Positions 52,058 through 60,995 of a DNA stretch of 64,000 nucleotides are shown here, in pieces. Position numbers and translations under genes: made by a program. Source of the DNA: Photobacterium sp. TY1-4 (GTDB taxonomy: Bacteria > Pseudomonadota > Gammaproteobacteria > Enterobacterales > Vibrionaceae); NCBI RefSeq assembly GCF_025398175.1, contig NZ_CP099734.1, forward strand, positions 1,612,001 to 1,676,000, in the 5' to 3' direction. The notes beneath the pieces are model-generated. The model did no database searches. It saw nothing but the letters and a program-made list of their open reading frames with translations, and had not been told where the DNA came from. Numbering within the stretch: position 1 is the first letter of the stretch; the number at the start of each line of letters is the position of its first letter.

Positions 52058-53062
52058 TTAAAGGGAATGGAGCTTCTCGACAATCGATGCCACGCCAAAT
52101 CGGATTGGGTCGGTTACGGGCAACTGATAGTCTTGTTCCCATTGTCGGCAGAGTGTCAGTGCGTCGGTTTCGTCAAGGGCACTGGTATTTAAACTGATGC
52201 CGACAAAGCGGGCTTGTGGGCTGGTAAGCCGGGCTGCGGTCAGGTTCGCTTCAAGTGTCGCTTGGATGGAAGGGAACTGCATGTGCGGTAAATGACGGAC
52301 ATGCTGTCGACCGATCTCATGGCACAGCACCATCGCGTCAGGCTGAGAGCCGTGGAGCAGGCCCAGGCTGACACCGGCAAAAGCCGGATTCAACAGGGAG
52401 CCTTGCCCTTCAATCACATCCCAGTCGTGATCGGTGAACTCGGGACTGATGGCTTCTGCGGCCCCGGAAATAAAGTCGGCCACGACCGCATCGACAGAGA
52501 TCCCTTGGCCGGAAATCAAAATCCCGGTCTGACCGGTTGCGCGAAACCGGGTGTTCAGTCCCTGTCGGTTCATTTCAGTTTCGAGTGCCAGTGACGTGTA
52601 CATTTTTCCGACCGAGCTATCGGTTCCTACCGTCAGCAGTCGCTTTCCCTGCCTTGGGATCCCGGTGCCGATGGTCAGCGGTTGGTCAACATGGCGGACA
52701 TCATAGAGGCGGCATTGATGAATATTGGCGGCATGGTTAATGGCCGGAAAGCTGCTGAGCCGTTGGTGCATCCCGGAGGCTATGTGATAACCCAACTCCA
52801 GCGCTTCCTGTAAGGTGGCCAGCCAGCTTTGCGGAATAAAACCACCTGCATTGGCGGTACCGATCACCAGGGTTTCTGCACCCAGGGCTTTGGCTTCTTC
52901 CAGCGACAGCTCGGTCAAACCGAGCGAGACGGTCTCTTGGGTCAGCCGAAGCTGGCCGAGACACTGTTGCGGCCGCCAATGCAGGATCCCTTTGGCTGTT
53001 TTCGCTGCCAGTGGTTCGGTCACATCACCGAGAAAAAGAAGGTAAGGTTGTGGGATTCTCAT
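52058..53062 (-). CDS. dgcN: D-glutamate N-acetyltransferase DgcN (DUF1611)
   Basis: A 334-residue cytoplasmic protein of the DUF1611 family. DgcN was shown to acetylate D-glutamate in D-amino-acid catabolism, usually next to the epimerase/racemase gene dgcA. A P-loop-like GTDSSVGKMYTSLAL near residue 145 is the acetyl-CoA/nucleotide-type motif of the family, with FRATGQTGILISGQGISVDA behind it. No dgcA gene lies within view, so the partner must be elsewhere or missing. Confidence 0.85.
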   Translation of the reverse strand: MRIPQPYLLFLGDVTEPLAAKTAKGILHWRPQQCLGQLRLTQETVSLGLTELSLEEAKALGAETLVIGTANAGGFIPQSWLATLQEALELGYHIASGMHQRLSSFPAINHAANIHQCRLYDVRHVDQPLTIGTGIPRQGKRLLTVGTDSSVGKMYTSLALETEMNRQGLNTRFRATGQTGILISGQGISVDAVVADFISGAAEAISPEFTDHDWDVIEGQGSLLNPAFAGVSLGLLHGSQPDAMVLCHEIGRQHVRHLPHMQFPSIQATLEANLTAARLTSPQARFVGISLNTSALDETDALTLCRQWEQDYQLPVTDPIRFGVASIVEKLHSL

Positions 53063-53216
53063 GGTCTTTCCTTGTCCTGAGGGCAGGGGATGTTTCTAGT
53101 GTAACCCCTGACAACATATCATAATGTTTGGTTATGGATGAAAAAATTGGCGTTAAATATCATAAATTTGTGAGGTATAAGAATGTAATAAACCCGCCGT
53201 TGGCGGGTTATATGGG

Positions 53217-53756
53217 TTACTGGTCCTCGACCGGCAGCATAATGTGAGCGTAAGGGGTATCTTTCCACATCACGTAAGGTCCGCCGGTACTGGGATCGTC
53301 CGTCAGCCCGCTGAGCATGGCACGCGGGACAATAATCATCAGGTGCGGGCCGGTTTCAACATAGTCGTCGGCGTTTTTGTGATCCGGATGGAAGGGATCT
53401 GAATTGCTGACACCGGCACCTTTGTCACCTTGCAGCATGTAAGAAAATCCGATGCTTTTGGTGTCAAAGTCTTGTTTGTTCATCATCGCACCCAGCATTT
53501 CCATCCATACGGCGTCATTACACATCGGCATGTTATCGCCAGGGAAGGTATCCGGCATACACGTCCATCCGTTATCCCCTTCAACAACAACCTTTCCGTC
53601 GACCACGACAGTCGCGTGATCACTGACCGCTGGCGGTGCTGCTGATTTTGCCCGGGCGATGCGAGCATCCAGGGCTTCATCGGCAAATGCTGCGGGCAGA
53701 TTGAGCGCACTGATCAGTAAAGCCAGTGACAGCCTCGAAATTGAACGATTAACCAT
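53217..53756 (-). CDS. Secreted protein of unknown function
   Basis: A 179-residue exported protein. A signal peptide of 25 residues ends PAAFADEAL, followed by a domain with two Cys (WTCMPDTFPG and MPMCNDAVWM) about 18 residues apart and a C-terminal part (DYVETGPHLMIIVPRAMLSG). I do not recognise the family; it resembles bacterial proteins seen next to transport or regulatory genes. ATG 53756 has GGAGA at good spacing. It is a single gene. Confidence 0.68.
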   Translation of the reverse strand: MVNRSISRLSLALLISALNLPAAFADEALDARIARAKSAAPPAVSDHATVVVDGKVVVEGDNGWTCMPDTFPGDNMPMCNDAVWMEMLGAMMNKQDFDTKSIGFSYMLQGDKGAGVSNSDPFHPDHKNADDYVETGPHLMIIVPRAMLSGLTDDPSTGGPYVMWKDTPYAHIMLPVEDQ

Positions 53757-53859
53757 GATGGTACTCTCCACGGTAGGTGTGGTCGGTCTGCTTCTACAGA
53801 CCGGAGCCAAAAATGGCACCTTTCAGTATAGGCTGTCGGGTCATCGCGGGATGTTGAGG

Positions 53860-53891
53860 AAAAGAAAACGCCGGCTTGAAAGCCGGCGTTT
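53860..53891 (-). terminator. Intrinsic terminator after DUF3581
   Basis: AAACGCCGGCTT (53866-53877) and AAGCCGGCGTTT (53880-53891) form the stem. On the minus strand the run after it is TTTTCTTTTCC. It lies 19 bases past the DUF3581 stop. Confidence 0.85.
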
Positions 53892-53910
53892 GCAACAGAA
53901 TACGGACAGT

Positions 53911-54630
53911 TTAGGCCGCCAGCAGGGCGCTGAAATCATCCTTGCGCTGATTGAATCGGCTGACCAGATCGTCGATGTCGATTTGGCAGTAAGGCTTGAG
54001 CCCGCTCATCAGCATCCGCTTACGGCCGGTACCGACGACTTCGCCGTTCTCTTTGAAGCAAAACTCCAGGGTAACGCTACCGCGTTTGCCGTCGACATCG
54101 ATGTCGGAACCGGTCAGTTCAACAGTGGGCGCACTGAGATCCAGACGCTCAAAATCCAGCTCCATGCTTTCATAGATCACCAGCGGGCGAGCCGGGTTGA
54201 TCATGATTTGCTTGGATTCCATCAGCGGCACCATGATATGCGGGAAGTTCATCCCGGAAAATTGCACATAGTTCTTCGTCACTTGCTCAATCAATGGCTG
54301 ATTGGTCGTGGTATCGCCACGCCGCGTAACGTGCAGATATTCTTTACCGGCGCCGTCTACCATCGAGAAGTCGGTGTCGGATTTTTGATCGATCCGTAAA
54401 GGGATCCCATCGGTGATCATGCCTGCAAACTCGAAGCGCATGGACTGGCTCAGACCGACCTTAGAGAGAATAACAGAGAAAAGCAGGTCGCCCGGCACAC
54501 AGAATCGCTTATTGTCTTCATCGTGAATCGGGTTGAAATCTCCAGCGATTTTCTTGGCGAAATGGCTGGCTTGCTCACGGGTGAAAGACACTTCACTGTT
54601 CTGCTCAGAGTAATACGAATCTAACAACAT
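53911..54630 (-). CDS. DUF3581 family protein
   Basis: A 239-residue protein matching the gammaproteobacterial DUF3581 family. FAKKIAGDFNPIHDED near residue 24 resembles the hydratase hot-dog motif (GDxNPIH) of MaoC-like proteins, so a double hot-dog fold is likely. An acyl-CoA or acyl-ACP ligand is conceivable but unproven. ATG 54630 starts the conserved region; a longer frame upstream has no family support. It is a single gene with its own terminator. Confidence 0.82.
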   Translation of the reverse strand: MLLDSYYSEQNSEVSFTREQASHFAKKIAGDFNPIHDEDNKRFCVPGDLLFSVILSKVGLSQSMRFEFAGMITDGIPLRIDQKSDTDFSMVDGAGKEYLHVTRRGDTTTNQPLIEQVTKNYVQFSGMNFPHIMVPLMESKQIMINPARPLVIYESMELDFERLDLSAPTVELTGSDIDVDGKRGSVTLEFCFKENGEVVGTGRKRMLMSGLKPYCQIDIDDLVSRFNQRKDDFSALLAA

Positions 54631-54809
54631 GCCTAACTTATGAATACCTTGATTAATCAAACTGCCACGTAGTTTACATGAGAACTTCATCAGAGAGGTC
54701 TAGCCAGTGACAGGCGTTTATGGCTTGACTCCCGAAGGAAAAAAAGCTTACTGCGATGATGGTTTTTTCAACGCGCATCCAGTGTACCATGAAAGTCGTT
54801 CACCTTACC

Positions 54810-55256
54810 TCACAGTTTATGACCTTGATAAATATGAGAAAAATCTTTGGTTTGGAAATGACGGGCCAGTTCCTGCGGGTAGAAGCGAACGGTCGTCAAT
54901 TGAGCCAGCGGTAGCCATTCGTAGCCAATTTGATTGGGATCGATCTGGCTTGCCGGGCTGGTGAACATCAACGCGTGAGCTTCGACAAAGATTTCGATTT
55001 GATGAAAATCCGGGGTCGGGAAGGGGATCGGGCTGCGTTCGGCGATGAAATCGCGGATGCAAAGCACGTCTCCCATTTGCGCTTCGGCGCCCAGCTCTTC
55101 GCGCAATTCTCTGTGGAATGTGTCTGCCAGCGTCTCGCCATGTTCGACGCCGCCACCAGGGGTGATGTACCAGACACCGTCGTTATCTCGATGTTTGCAG
55201 AGTAAAATGTGATCCTGTTTATAAAAAACGGCACGGACTGAAATACGAGGTGTCAT
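54810..55256 (-). CDS. NUDIX hydrolase
   Basis: A 148-residue hydrolase of nucleoside diphosphates linked to another moiety. The Nudix box is complete: GGVEHGETLADTFHRE followed by LREELGA (G-x5-E-x7-RE-U-x-EE-x-G-U), near residues 36-58. The substrate is unknown. It is a single gene, 179 bases upstream of DUF3581 on the same strand. Confidence 0.9.
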   Translation of the reverse strand: MTPRISVRAVFYKQDHILLCKHRDNDGVWYITPGGGVEHGETLADTFHRELREELGAEAQMGDVLCIRDFIAERSPIPFPTPDFHQIEIFVEAHALMFTSPASQIDPNQIGYEWLPLAQLTTVRFYPQELARHFQTKDFSHIYQGHKL

Positions 55257-55506
55257 TGGCTACAATTCCCCCTGTGTGATCAATGAAGCGCTCATTAAAG
55301 CAAAATTCTGAGATTTATAGGTGCAACGAGCCGCATAATTATGTAAGCTTTCTCTCACATAACAAAGCTAATGTACATTTTATTAGCAAATAAAAATGAA
55401 TTCTGGCTGGGTTACTTTATCTGAGCGATAAAAAAGTACCGAATACGTACGACAATCATCTTCTAGACGTGTAGAAGCTCAGGAAAAAAAGTAGCACGGA
55501 AGCTGC
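55257..55506. other. Intergenic region upstream of the NUDIX gene
   Basis: A 250-bp AT-rich part of a 446-bp gap. CTTCTA/TAGAAG is a small stem near 55460. No gene. Confidence 0.4.
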
Positions 55507-55555
55507 AAATAAAAGCACTCAGTAAACGGCGGTTCGCTGCCGTTTGCTGAGTGCT
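55507..55555 (-). terminator. Intrinsic terminator of mobA-mobB
   Basis: The arms 55514-55530 and 55539-55555 form a 17-bp stem (begins AGCACTCAG, one T-G pair). On the minus strand it is followed by TTTTATTT. It lies about 150 bases past the mobB stop. Confidence 0.8.
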
Positions 55556-55574
55556 ACTAAAATCAACAACTCCC

Positions 55575-55631
55575 GCGTTAGAAACTATTCTCAGCGTTAG
55601 AAACGATTCCCGATTTAGAAACTATAGCCGT
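55575..55631 (-). repeat. 19-bp degenerate tandem repeat after mobB
   Basis: Plus-strand units GCGTTAGAAACTATTCTCA (55575-55593), GCGTTAGAAACGATTCCCG (55594-55612) and ATTTAGAAACTATAGCCGT (55613-55631). It lies 72 bases past the mobB stop, before the terminator. Confidence 0.75.
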
Positions 55632-55645
55632 CCCGCCAACGGAAT

Positions 55646-55678
55646 CATCCTCACCATCTCACCATCTCACCAATCTCC
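55646..55678 (-). repeat. 8-bp tandem repeat after mobB
   Basis: CATCCTCAC, CATCTCAC, CATCTCAC and CAATCTCC in a row, 24 bases past the mobB stop. A short, simple repeat. Confidence 0.65.
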
Positions 55679-55702
55679 GCCCCCGGTTGTTCCGGTGTGA
55701 TC

Positions 55703-56224
55703 TCAACCAGACTGCCTGGCAAAGTTCACGACAAAATCGGTAATTTGAGCCAGGTTATTGATGTCGAGTTGTGGTAAATCAGTGTTGGCCGCAACATTGG
55801 CGGCCACGGCGATAATGTTCGGGTCGTCCGGGTGCAGCCAGGGTTTGCCGACTTCCTGGCGGTGTAGCTCGATTTTCGGGAAGTTGAGCTGTTTGAACCC
55901 CTCCACCAGGATCAAATCTAATTGGGTCTGGTCCAACTGCGCAATCAGTTCAGGCAAGCTGGCTTCCGCATCCGGTGTTTCTGTGATCAAGGCGCGGCGG
56001 TACCGGGAGGAGATCAGCATCTGGCTCGCCCCGGCTTTGCGCAGCCGGTAACTGTCTTTGCCTTCTTTATCAATATCAAAGTTGTGATGGGCATGTTTGA
56101 CCACGGCTACGCGAATACCGCGAGCGACCAGTTCGGGCAGCATGGCTTCCAGCAAGGTAGTTTTGCCGGTGCCGCTCCAGGCCGCGAAGCCCAGTAACGG
56201 CAGGGTTGCATTCATCTGGCTCAT
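55703..56224 (-). CDS. mobB: Molybdopterin-guanine dinucleotide biosynthesis protein MobB
   Basis: A 173-residue GTP-binding protein that helps MobA convert molybdopterin to its guanine dinucleotide form. The P-loop WSGTGKTT is at residues 16-23, and [18 protein letters not shown] is the family's second motif. ATG 56224 overlaps the mobA stop by four bases (ATGA), so the two are coupled. A longer in-frame start would run deep into mobA and is rejected. Confidence 0.93.
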   Translation of the reverse strand: MSQMNATLPLLGFAAWSGTGKTTLLEAMLPELVARGIRVAVVKHAHHNFDIDKEGKDSYRLRKAGASQMLISSRYRRALITETPDAEASLPELIAQLDQTQLDLILVEGFKQLNFPKIELHRQEVGKPWLHPDDPNIIAVAANVAANTDLPQLDINNLAQITDFVVNFARQSG

Positions 56225-56811
56225 GATTCCTGTCCAAATTTCTCGAGTTCTTGTGGGGTATTCAGGTTTACAAATGCACGAGGCTGATCGCTGAAATCCA
56301 CGGTGATCATCTTGCACTGCCTGTAGAGCAAAATGATTTTGCGATCGCCATCTTCCAGAAACTGCTCCAGTGTCGGTAAGATCCGCCGGTTGATGAGTGT
56401 CACGACAGGCTGAATATGCGCGCCGTCATGGGCGACGACGATCTCTGTATCTTCCTGGCAGGCGGCAGCCATCCGGGCCACCAGATCGCCCGGTAGGTTG
56501 GGGCAGTCACAGGGAACAAAGCCAATCCACTCCGTTTGCAGATGATGCAACGCCGCATGCATGCCGCCCAGCGGCCCCGGATAGTTTTGAATATGATCGC
56601 CAAATACTGGACCGTAGGCCTGGTAGCGATCCTGGTTGCGGTTGGCGTTGATGCTGATTGCGCGGGTTTGTGCCTGAAGTGTTTCCAGGACATGCTCAAT
56701 CATGGCGCGTCCGTCCAGCGGGACCAACCCTTTGTCGTTGCCGCCCATGCGACTGGCTTGACCGCCAGCCAGAATGACCCAGTGCATATTCTCAGGTGTA
56801 GGCTTGCTCAT
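56221..56811 (-). CDS. mobA: Molybdenum cofactor guanylyltransferase MobA
   Basis: A 196-residue nucleotidyltransferase that adds GMP to molybdopterin. The N-terminal GTP motif [20 protein letters not shown] and the later PCDCPNLP loop are those of MobA; length equals E. coli (194). GAGGAAAA precedes the ATG. It heads the mobAB operon and supplies enzymes such as formate, nitrate, TMAO or DMSO reductases. Confidence 0.94.
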   Translation of the reverse strand: MSKPTPENMHWVILAGGQASRMGGNDKGLVPLDGRAMIEHVLETLQAQTRAISINANRNQDRYQAYGPVFGDHIQNYPGPLGGMHAALHHLQTEWIGFVPCDCPNLPGDLVARMAAACQEDTEIVVAHDGAHIQPVVTLINRRILPTLEQFLEDGDRKIILLYRQCKMITVDFSDQPRAFVNLNTPQELEKFGQES

Positions 56812-56934
56812 GGTTTTCCTCTTCTACGAGCTGTCAATCTGCTCGCTCTTTTAACTGTGTACCAGAAATGCTCTATTGGCGGCGACATGGTGCTATCTGG
56901 ACATTGCATGGGTCGCTGCATTGGTAGCAGGTGT

Positions 56935-57259
56935 TCACCTGCTGGGTGCCCCGTATCCGTAGATCTCGGGCCAGTGTGGCTGGCCGCTCATTCGATTCAG
57001 AACATGCTCATCCGCCAAGATTTCTAACCCTACCATATGTAGGGTGTTCATGGCTTCTGCGCCGCGCAATTGCGGGTTCTGAGTGGCGAATTTCAGACCA
57101 TCGCTGACATTCGGGGGGGACGACGCGAAGAGAAGATTCGACGGTCTCGGTGTCATTGCCAAAGACATTCGCGCTGACCATGCTGACGGGGATCTGAGCA
57201 TGCAGCTGTCGATTTAAAGCTGCCGTTATAAAGCAGTCGGTTTCAAGGGAATTGGACAA
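56935..57259 (-). pseudogene. Frameshifted ORF at a seven-base C run
   Basis: Two overlapping minus-strand frames read as one protein if one base of a C7 run (G7 at 57113-57119 on the plus strand) is removed: frame A begins LETDCFITAALNRQLHAQIP and frame B continues PNVSDGLKFATQNPQLRGAE to YGYGAPSR, about 107 residues. I do not recognise the product. Codon use in the joined frame looks coding, but the only start seen is TTG 57259 with no clear RBS. It could be a pseudogene, a phase-variable gene or a sequencing error in the homopolymer. Confidence 0.4.
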
Positions 57260-57291
57260 ACAATAAAGGCATGATTAATTCATGCCTTTAT
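57255..57291 (-). terminator. Terminator-like hairpin after the 33-residue peptide gene
   Basis: ATAAAGGCATGA (57263-57274) and TCATGCCTTTAT (57280-57291) form a perfect 12-bp stem. On the minus strand TTGTTTG follows. It lies about 75 bases past the small gene's stop. Confidence 0.6.
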
Positions 57292-57365
57292 GATGGGTTG
57301 AACCAACTGAATGTCGATCTTATCGTCGCCATATCGTTATCATCTTTTTGTTATCCGAAATTGTG

Positions 57366-57467
57366 TTACAGAAAGATCAGCCCAACAGCCAGAATTGCGG
57401 CAGCCGTGAACACGGTCCGGCGGATGATCCCCATATCGGTCGGTACAATCATTTCAATATGATTCAT
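57366..57467 (-). CDS. Small membrane peptide (33 residues)
   Basis: A 33-codon ORF with an excellent AAAGGAG six bases before the ATG. It encodes MNHIEMIVPTDMGII, then RRTVFTAAAILAVGLIFL: a short charged head and one membrane helix at the C-terminus. Such peptides often bind a larger membrane partner. I do not know its family. It stands alone, with a hairpin downstream. It is too short for usual gene calls but well supported by its start signals. Confidence 0.6.
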   Translation of the reverse strand: MNHIEMIVPTDMGIIRRTVFTAAAILAVGLIFL

Positions 57468-57623
57468 AGCAGCTCCTTTGTCGTATCGATGGTCAAAATA
57501 CCTCTTCGGTTAATTTAAGTGTAGCTAACTCCAGCAATTTGTGTGAAAAAATTGTTAACTTTCAGTCTGGTATACGCCAATCAAGGCGGTTCATGATTGT
57601 GGGTTCGCGTCAGCCTACCGGAG

Positions 57624-58802
57624 CTAATAATGTGGGATGAGGAGCTGCTGCCCGGCGAAAATCGTTGACCCGGTCAAATCATTGGCACTCATGATCCGGG
57701 CAACCGTGGTGTTATTACTTTCTGCTAGCTCACTCAGGGAGTCACCCGGTTGAATATCATGAATAATAAATTTTTGCTTCACATATTCATCGCTGAGTCG
57801 GTTGTTGTAAAACGTTTGACGTGTCTCGTGCGGCAGCAAGATTTTGTTGTCCCGATTGGCATGGGTGTGACCGCTGAGATATCCCGGGTTCAGGGTATAC
57901 ACGGTTTGATTGTCGAGTCCGGCGTGCCGGGCAATCAGCTCCAGTTGCACCCGGTTGCGGACCACCACTTCCGTCAGCACTGGCTGGGGCTTGATTTCCA
58001 GTAACGGCAGATCATGCTGGTGGCGCTGTTTGACCAGGTCGGCCATGGCCAGTAGTTTGGGAACATAAAGCCGGGTTTCCTGCGGGAGTTTGAGCGACCA
58101 GAAATCGGTGGACACCTGGCTGGCGCGATTACGTTTAATCGCCCGCCGAACACGGCCTTCGCCGGTATTATAGGCGGCAATGGCATGGAGCCAGTTCCCG
58201 TTAAATTTATCATGCAGGTATTCGAGTAAATCCAATGCCGCTGTGGTTGACGTGACGATATCACGGCGTCCGTCATACCCCTGTAAATACTCCAGCCCGA
58301 ATGTTTTTCCGGTCGGTCGGGTGATCTGCCATAACCCGGCGGCCCCTCGGTGGGAATAAGCTTTGGGATTGAAAGCACTTTCAACAAACGGCAGCAGCAC
58401 CAGTTCGAGCGGCATGTTGCGCTTGTGGACCTGTTCATAGATATAGAACAAAAAAGGCTCGGCCCGTTTGGTGACTGTATCGAGGTGGTGCGGGTTGTTC
58501 AGGTACCAGTCTTTGTAGTAACGGATGCGCTGATCATTCGGCACCGGCAAATGAAAGGACTGACTGAGGACTTCCCATAAATCCTGCGGCACGGGTGGTG
58601 TGGGACTGGTATCAGCCAGAGTCGGCGCTTCCGTTGATGTTTCAGGCTCGGTAGGAAGCGGGATCACGCAATGGTGTCCTAATGATTCGAGTAATTCATC
58701 TTCATGTTGAAGCGGATCGGCTCCGGGAGTCTGCTCAACGAATTGTAATCCCTGGCAACCCGTCAGAAAGAGGGTGATCAACATTACTGCTCTGTACGTC
58801 AT
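57624..58802 (-). CDS. MltD-like membrane-bound lytic murein transglycosylase
   Basis: A 392-residue lipoprotein (lipobox ends at C16, LFLTGC) that cleaves peptidoglycan between MurNAc and GlcNAc with anhydro-ring formation. The SLT domain shows the catalytic Glu in LLPFVESAFNPKAYS, with GAAGLWQI and AAYNTGEGRVRRA. One LysM domain (HDIQPGDSLSELAESNNTTV) ends the protein. E. coli MltD has 452 residues and two LysM, so this is a shorter form. ATG 58802 has GGAAGAA upstream. Confidence 0.9.
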   Translation of the reverse strand: MTYRAVMLITLFLTGCQGLQFVEQTPGADPLQHEDELLESLGHHCVIPLPTEPETSTEAPTLADTSPTPPVPQDLWEVLSQSFHLPVPNDQRIRYYKDWYLNNPHHLDTVTKRAEPFLFYIYEQVHKRNMPLELVLLPFVESAFNPKAYSHRGAAGLWQITRPTGKTFGLEYLQGYDGRRDIVTSTTAALDLLEYLHDKFNGNWLHAIAAYNTGEGRVRRAIKRNRASQVSTDFWSLKLPQETRLYVPKLLAMADLVKQRHQHDLPLLEIKPQPVLTEVVVRNRVQLELIARHAGLDNQTVYTLNPGYLSGHTHANRDNKILLPHETRQTFYNNRLSDEYVKQKFIIHDIQPGDSLSELAESNNTTVARIMSANDLTGSTIFAGQQLLIPHY

Positions 58803-59095
58803 AAGCATTTCTTCCACTGAAGGAGCCCGAGTGAGCGTGGTTCAACTAAACAGAGTGTGATTTTTAGCCACAAAAAAGTGATAAGTTCATATATTTATAG
58901 CAGCAAAATAGTGATAGCACCCAAGCATGTACAGGGAGTCTGGCCAATATGCATGGGGATTCTTAAGATTGAGACACTTTGATACCTTTGATTCGGAGGC
59001 GCAAGTTTCAGCCCGGGGAAACGCTGTATTACACTGAGTTATATTGGTTGCCAAAAACCAATGGCAGCCAGGTAAGGCCAACAGGAGTGAATAAG

Positions 59096-59614
59096 ATGGC
59101 AGATGTGCAATATCCAATCGGAACTGTCCTGAAGATTCGTTGTAGCACCTACTGGCATTACGGGATTTCAGACGGGGCTGGTGGCGTGATCCATAATTCG
59201 AAAAAAAGGCGTCAGGTTCACTATGACTCCCTGACGGAATTTGCCGAAGGGCGCGCGATCGTCGTCAGTGAGATTACCAGCACGAAACCTACGCAGGCTT
59301 ACGCGTACGCTGCAGCACAGGTGGGGCGTCCTTATAATTTGTTCAGTCAGAACTGTGAGCAATTTGTCCGCGAAGCGCACGGGTTGTCTGTTGAATGTAC
59401 CCAGTTTCAGCAATGTCTGTTGGCGTTTGCCGGCGGCTATATTGCACTCAATGCGCGGCTGCCGGTTCTGAGAATGGCCGGGATTGGCTTGTTGCTGGGC
59501 GCGGTCACGGCCCCAAGCGAGCAGCGGCCGTACCGACGCGCCGTCAAAGGGGCCAAATTGGCCGCTGCCGGTTCCATGTGGCTGGCGCATTGGGCCAGAA
59601 AATTGACCTTTTAG
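59096..59614 (+). CDS. LRAT-domain (NlpC/P60-like) protein
   Basis: A 172-residue protein with an LRAT-like domain, a circularly permuted NlpC/P60 fold. The active-site set is present: H21 in YWHYGISDGAGG, H33 in VIHN and C87 in SQNCEQFVREA. Bacterial members are poorly known; relatives act as acyltransferases or amidases. Hydrophobic stretches near residues 105-118 and 122-138 may contact membranes. ATG 59096 has AGGAG at ideal spacing; an upstream in-frame start is rejected. It lies 126 bases before the PHA gene set on the same strand. Confidence 0.8.
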   Translation: MADVQYPIGTVLKIRCSTYWHYGISDGAGGVIHNSKKRRQVHYDSLTEFAEGRAIVVSEITSTKPTQAYAYAAAQVGRPYNLFSQNCEQFVREAHGLSVECTQFQQCLLAFAGGYIALNARLPVLRMAGIGLLLGAVTAPSEQRPYRRAVKGAKLAAAGSMWLAHWARKLTF

Positions 59615-59739
59615 GCTCATCGTTCCGCCAGAGCGATATTGATTTATGACTATTGGATCTCTCCCACAGAATTCATGTCGCCGTACAGGTATGTTAATAA
59701 AAAGTAATTGAGTAATTACACTAATCGGGTGAGATTTCT

Positions 59740-60018
59740 GTGACGATTTTAATTGAACGTAACCATGATATGCCGATGGCTGATATTACGGCGCTGTCAG
59801 AGCAAATCGCTGGGGAGCTGGCGCAAGAATACGGGTTGAACTGGACATGGCAGGGGAACCGCCTGATGATTCGTCACGCTTCTGCCAGGGGTTTTTTGCT
59901 CTCGGAAGAAGGCAAGGTCACCATTGAGCTTAAGCTGGGGTTCGCCGCCAGTTTGTTTTCATCCAGCATTGAAAGTCATATCTCTGAGCGGCTCGACAAG
60001 CTGCTGCTCGCTAGTTAA
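59740..60018 (+). CDS. PHA granule-system protein (PHA_gran_rgn family)
   Basis: A 92-residue protein of the polyhydroxyalkanoic acid system family (PF09650). The pattern ALSEQIAGELAQEYGLNWTW near the start, and a beta-rich end with the final helix SHISERLDKLLLAS, are typical. Members sit beside phasins and PHA synthases; the function is unknown. The start is GTG 59740 with GGTGAG upstream; an ATG ten codons later is possible. The phasin genes follow on the same strand. Confidence 0.8.
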   Translation: MTILIERNHDMPMADITALSEQIAGELAQEYGLNWTWQGNRLMIRHASARGFLLSEEGKVTIELKLGFAASLFSSSIESHISERLDKLLLAS

Positions 60019-60233
60019 TCCCACCGTTGCTGTTTCCGGGGCCACTCACTTAGGCCCTGATTTCAAACCGTCTTTTCTACGCCAATTCGCAGTTTTACGA
60101 ATCTTTGATCCAGCCCACGATAAATCGTTGTTTTAGTAAGACCATTCTAATTGAAATTCTTATTCTCTAGTTAAGCAGTCAGGCAATACCCACTGGCTGA
60201 CACAGTTATCACAGAGATACGGAGGGCAGATTC

Positions 60234-60869
60234 ATGGGCATCTTTAAACAGACTGCGGAAGAATCCAGAAAAGAGCAGATTCGGGACGCAATGGTTTACA
60301 ACATCTGGTTAGCCGGCCTGGGCGCTTACGCGAAAAGTACCGAGGAAGTAAACCAGCTGTCAGATAAAGGCAAAAGTTTATTTGATGAGTTGATTGAACG
60401 GGGCCGGATGGTTGAGTCAAAAACCAAGGAACGCGTGCATACTGCAAGAACTCAAACCTCGGTTGCGATTGAGGAGCGAGTGCACACCATGGTTCAGAAA
60501 TTGATTGGTATCGATAACGATCGTCTGGATCGGGTGGATGACAAAATTGATCAGCTGACCGCCAATATCGAAGCGTTACTGGCGCGTCAGGAGGCCAATG
60601 TTGGTAAGGCCGCTGCGAAACCGGCTGAAAAAGTGGCCGAAGAGAAAACTGCTACGGAGAAAACTGTGGCAACCCGTGCCCGTAAACCCGGCGTTGCTCG
60701 CCGTAAGCCGGTAAAAGCTGCAGCTTCTACTGCTGGCAAAGCGACCGCTACGACGGCATCGGCCGAAAAGCCATCGGTGGAAAAACCGTCCACGGCCAAG
60801 CCATCGGCGGCGGCAGGAGAGACGACCGCAACCAAAGCGGATGACAAAAAATCAGCCGCGGATTCATAA
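60234..60869 (+). CDS. PhaF-like phasin with Ala/Lys-rich tail
   Basis: A 211-residue granule-associated protein. Residues 1-125 form the phasin domain (MVYNIWLAGLGAYAKSTEEV, a helical coiled coil). Residues 126-211 are a low-complexity Ala/Lys/Pro/Thr tail (KPAEKVAEEKTATEKT, RARKPGVARRKPVKAAA), similar to the histone-like tail of PhaF that binds DNA and helps divide granules between daughter cells. CGGAGGG precedes the ATG. It is followed by a short phasin with the same NIWLAGLG core. Confidence 0.85.
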   Translation: MGIFKQTAEESRKEQIRDAMVYNIWLAGLGAYAKSTEEVNQLSDKGKSLFDELIERGRMVESKTKERVHTARTQTSVAIEERVHTMVQKLIGIDNDRLDRVDDKIDQLTANIEALLARQEANVGKAAAKPAEKVAEEKTATEKTVATRARKPGVARRKPVKAAASTAGKATATTASAEKPSVEKPSTAKPSAAAGETTATKADDKKSAADS

Positions 60870-60995
60870 CCCGCGGCAGGTGAGGGTGATCATACCAAAG
60901 CGCCATCACCGTTCAGTATGAATACCGGATATCAGCGGTTGCCGGTGAGAACATTAACTCTTTTTATCCAGCGTTGAATCGCGGGGGAGATGACG

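Noticed and set aside
54707..54964. An 85-codon plus-strand ORF at the NUDIX 3' end
   Set aside because: Much of it is antisense to the NUDIX gene; no domain or start signals that stand out.
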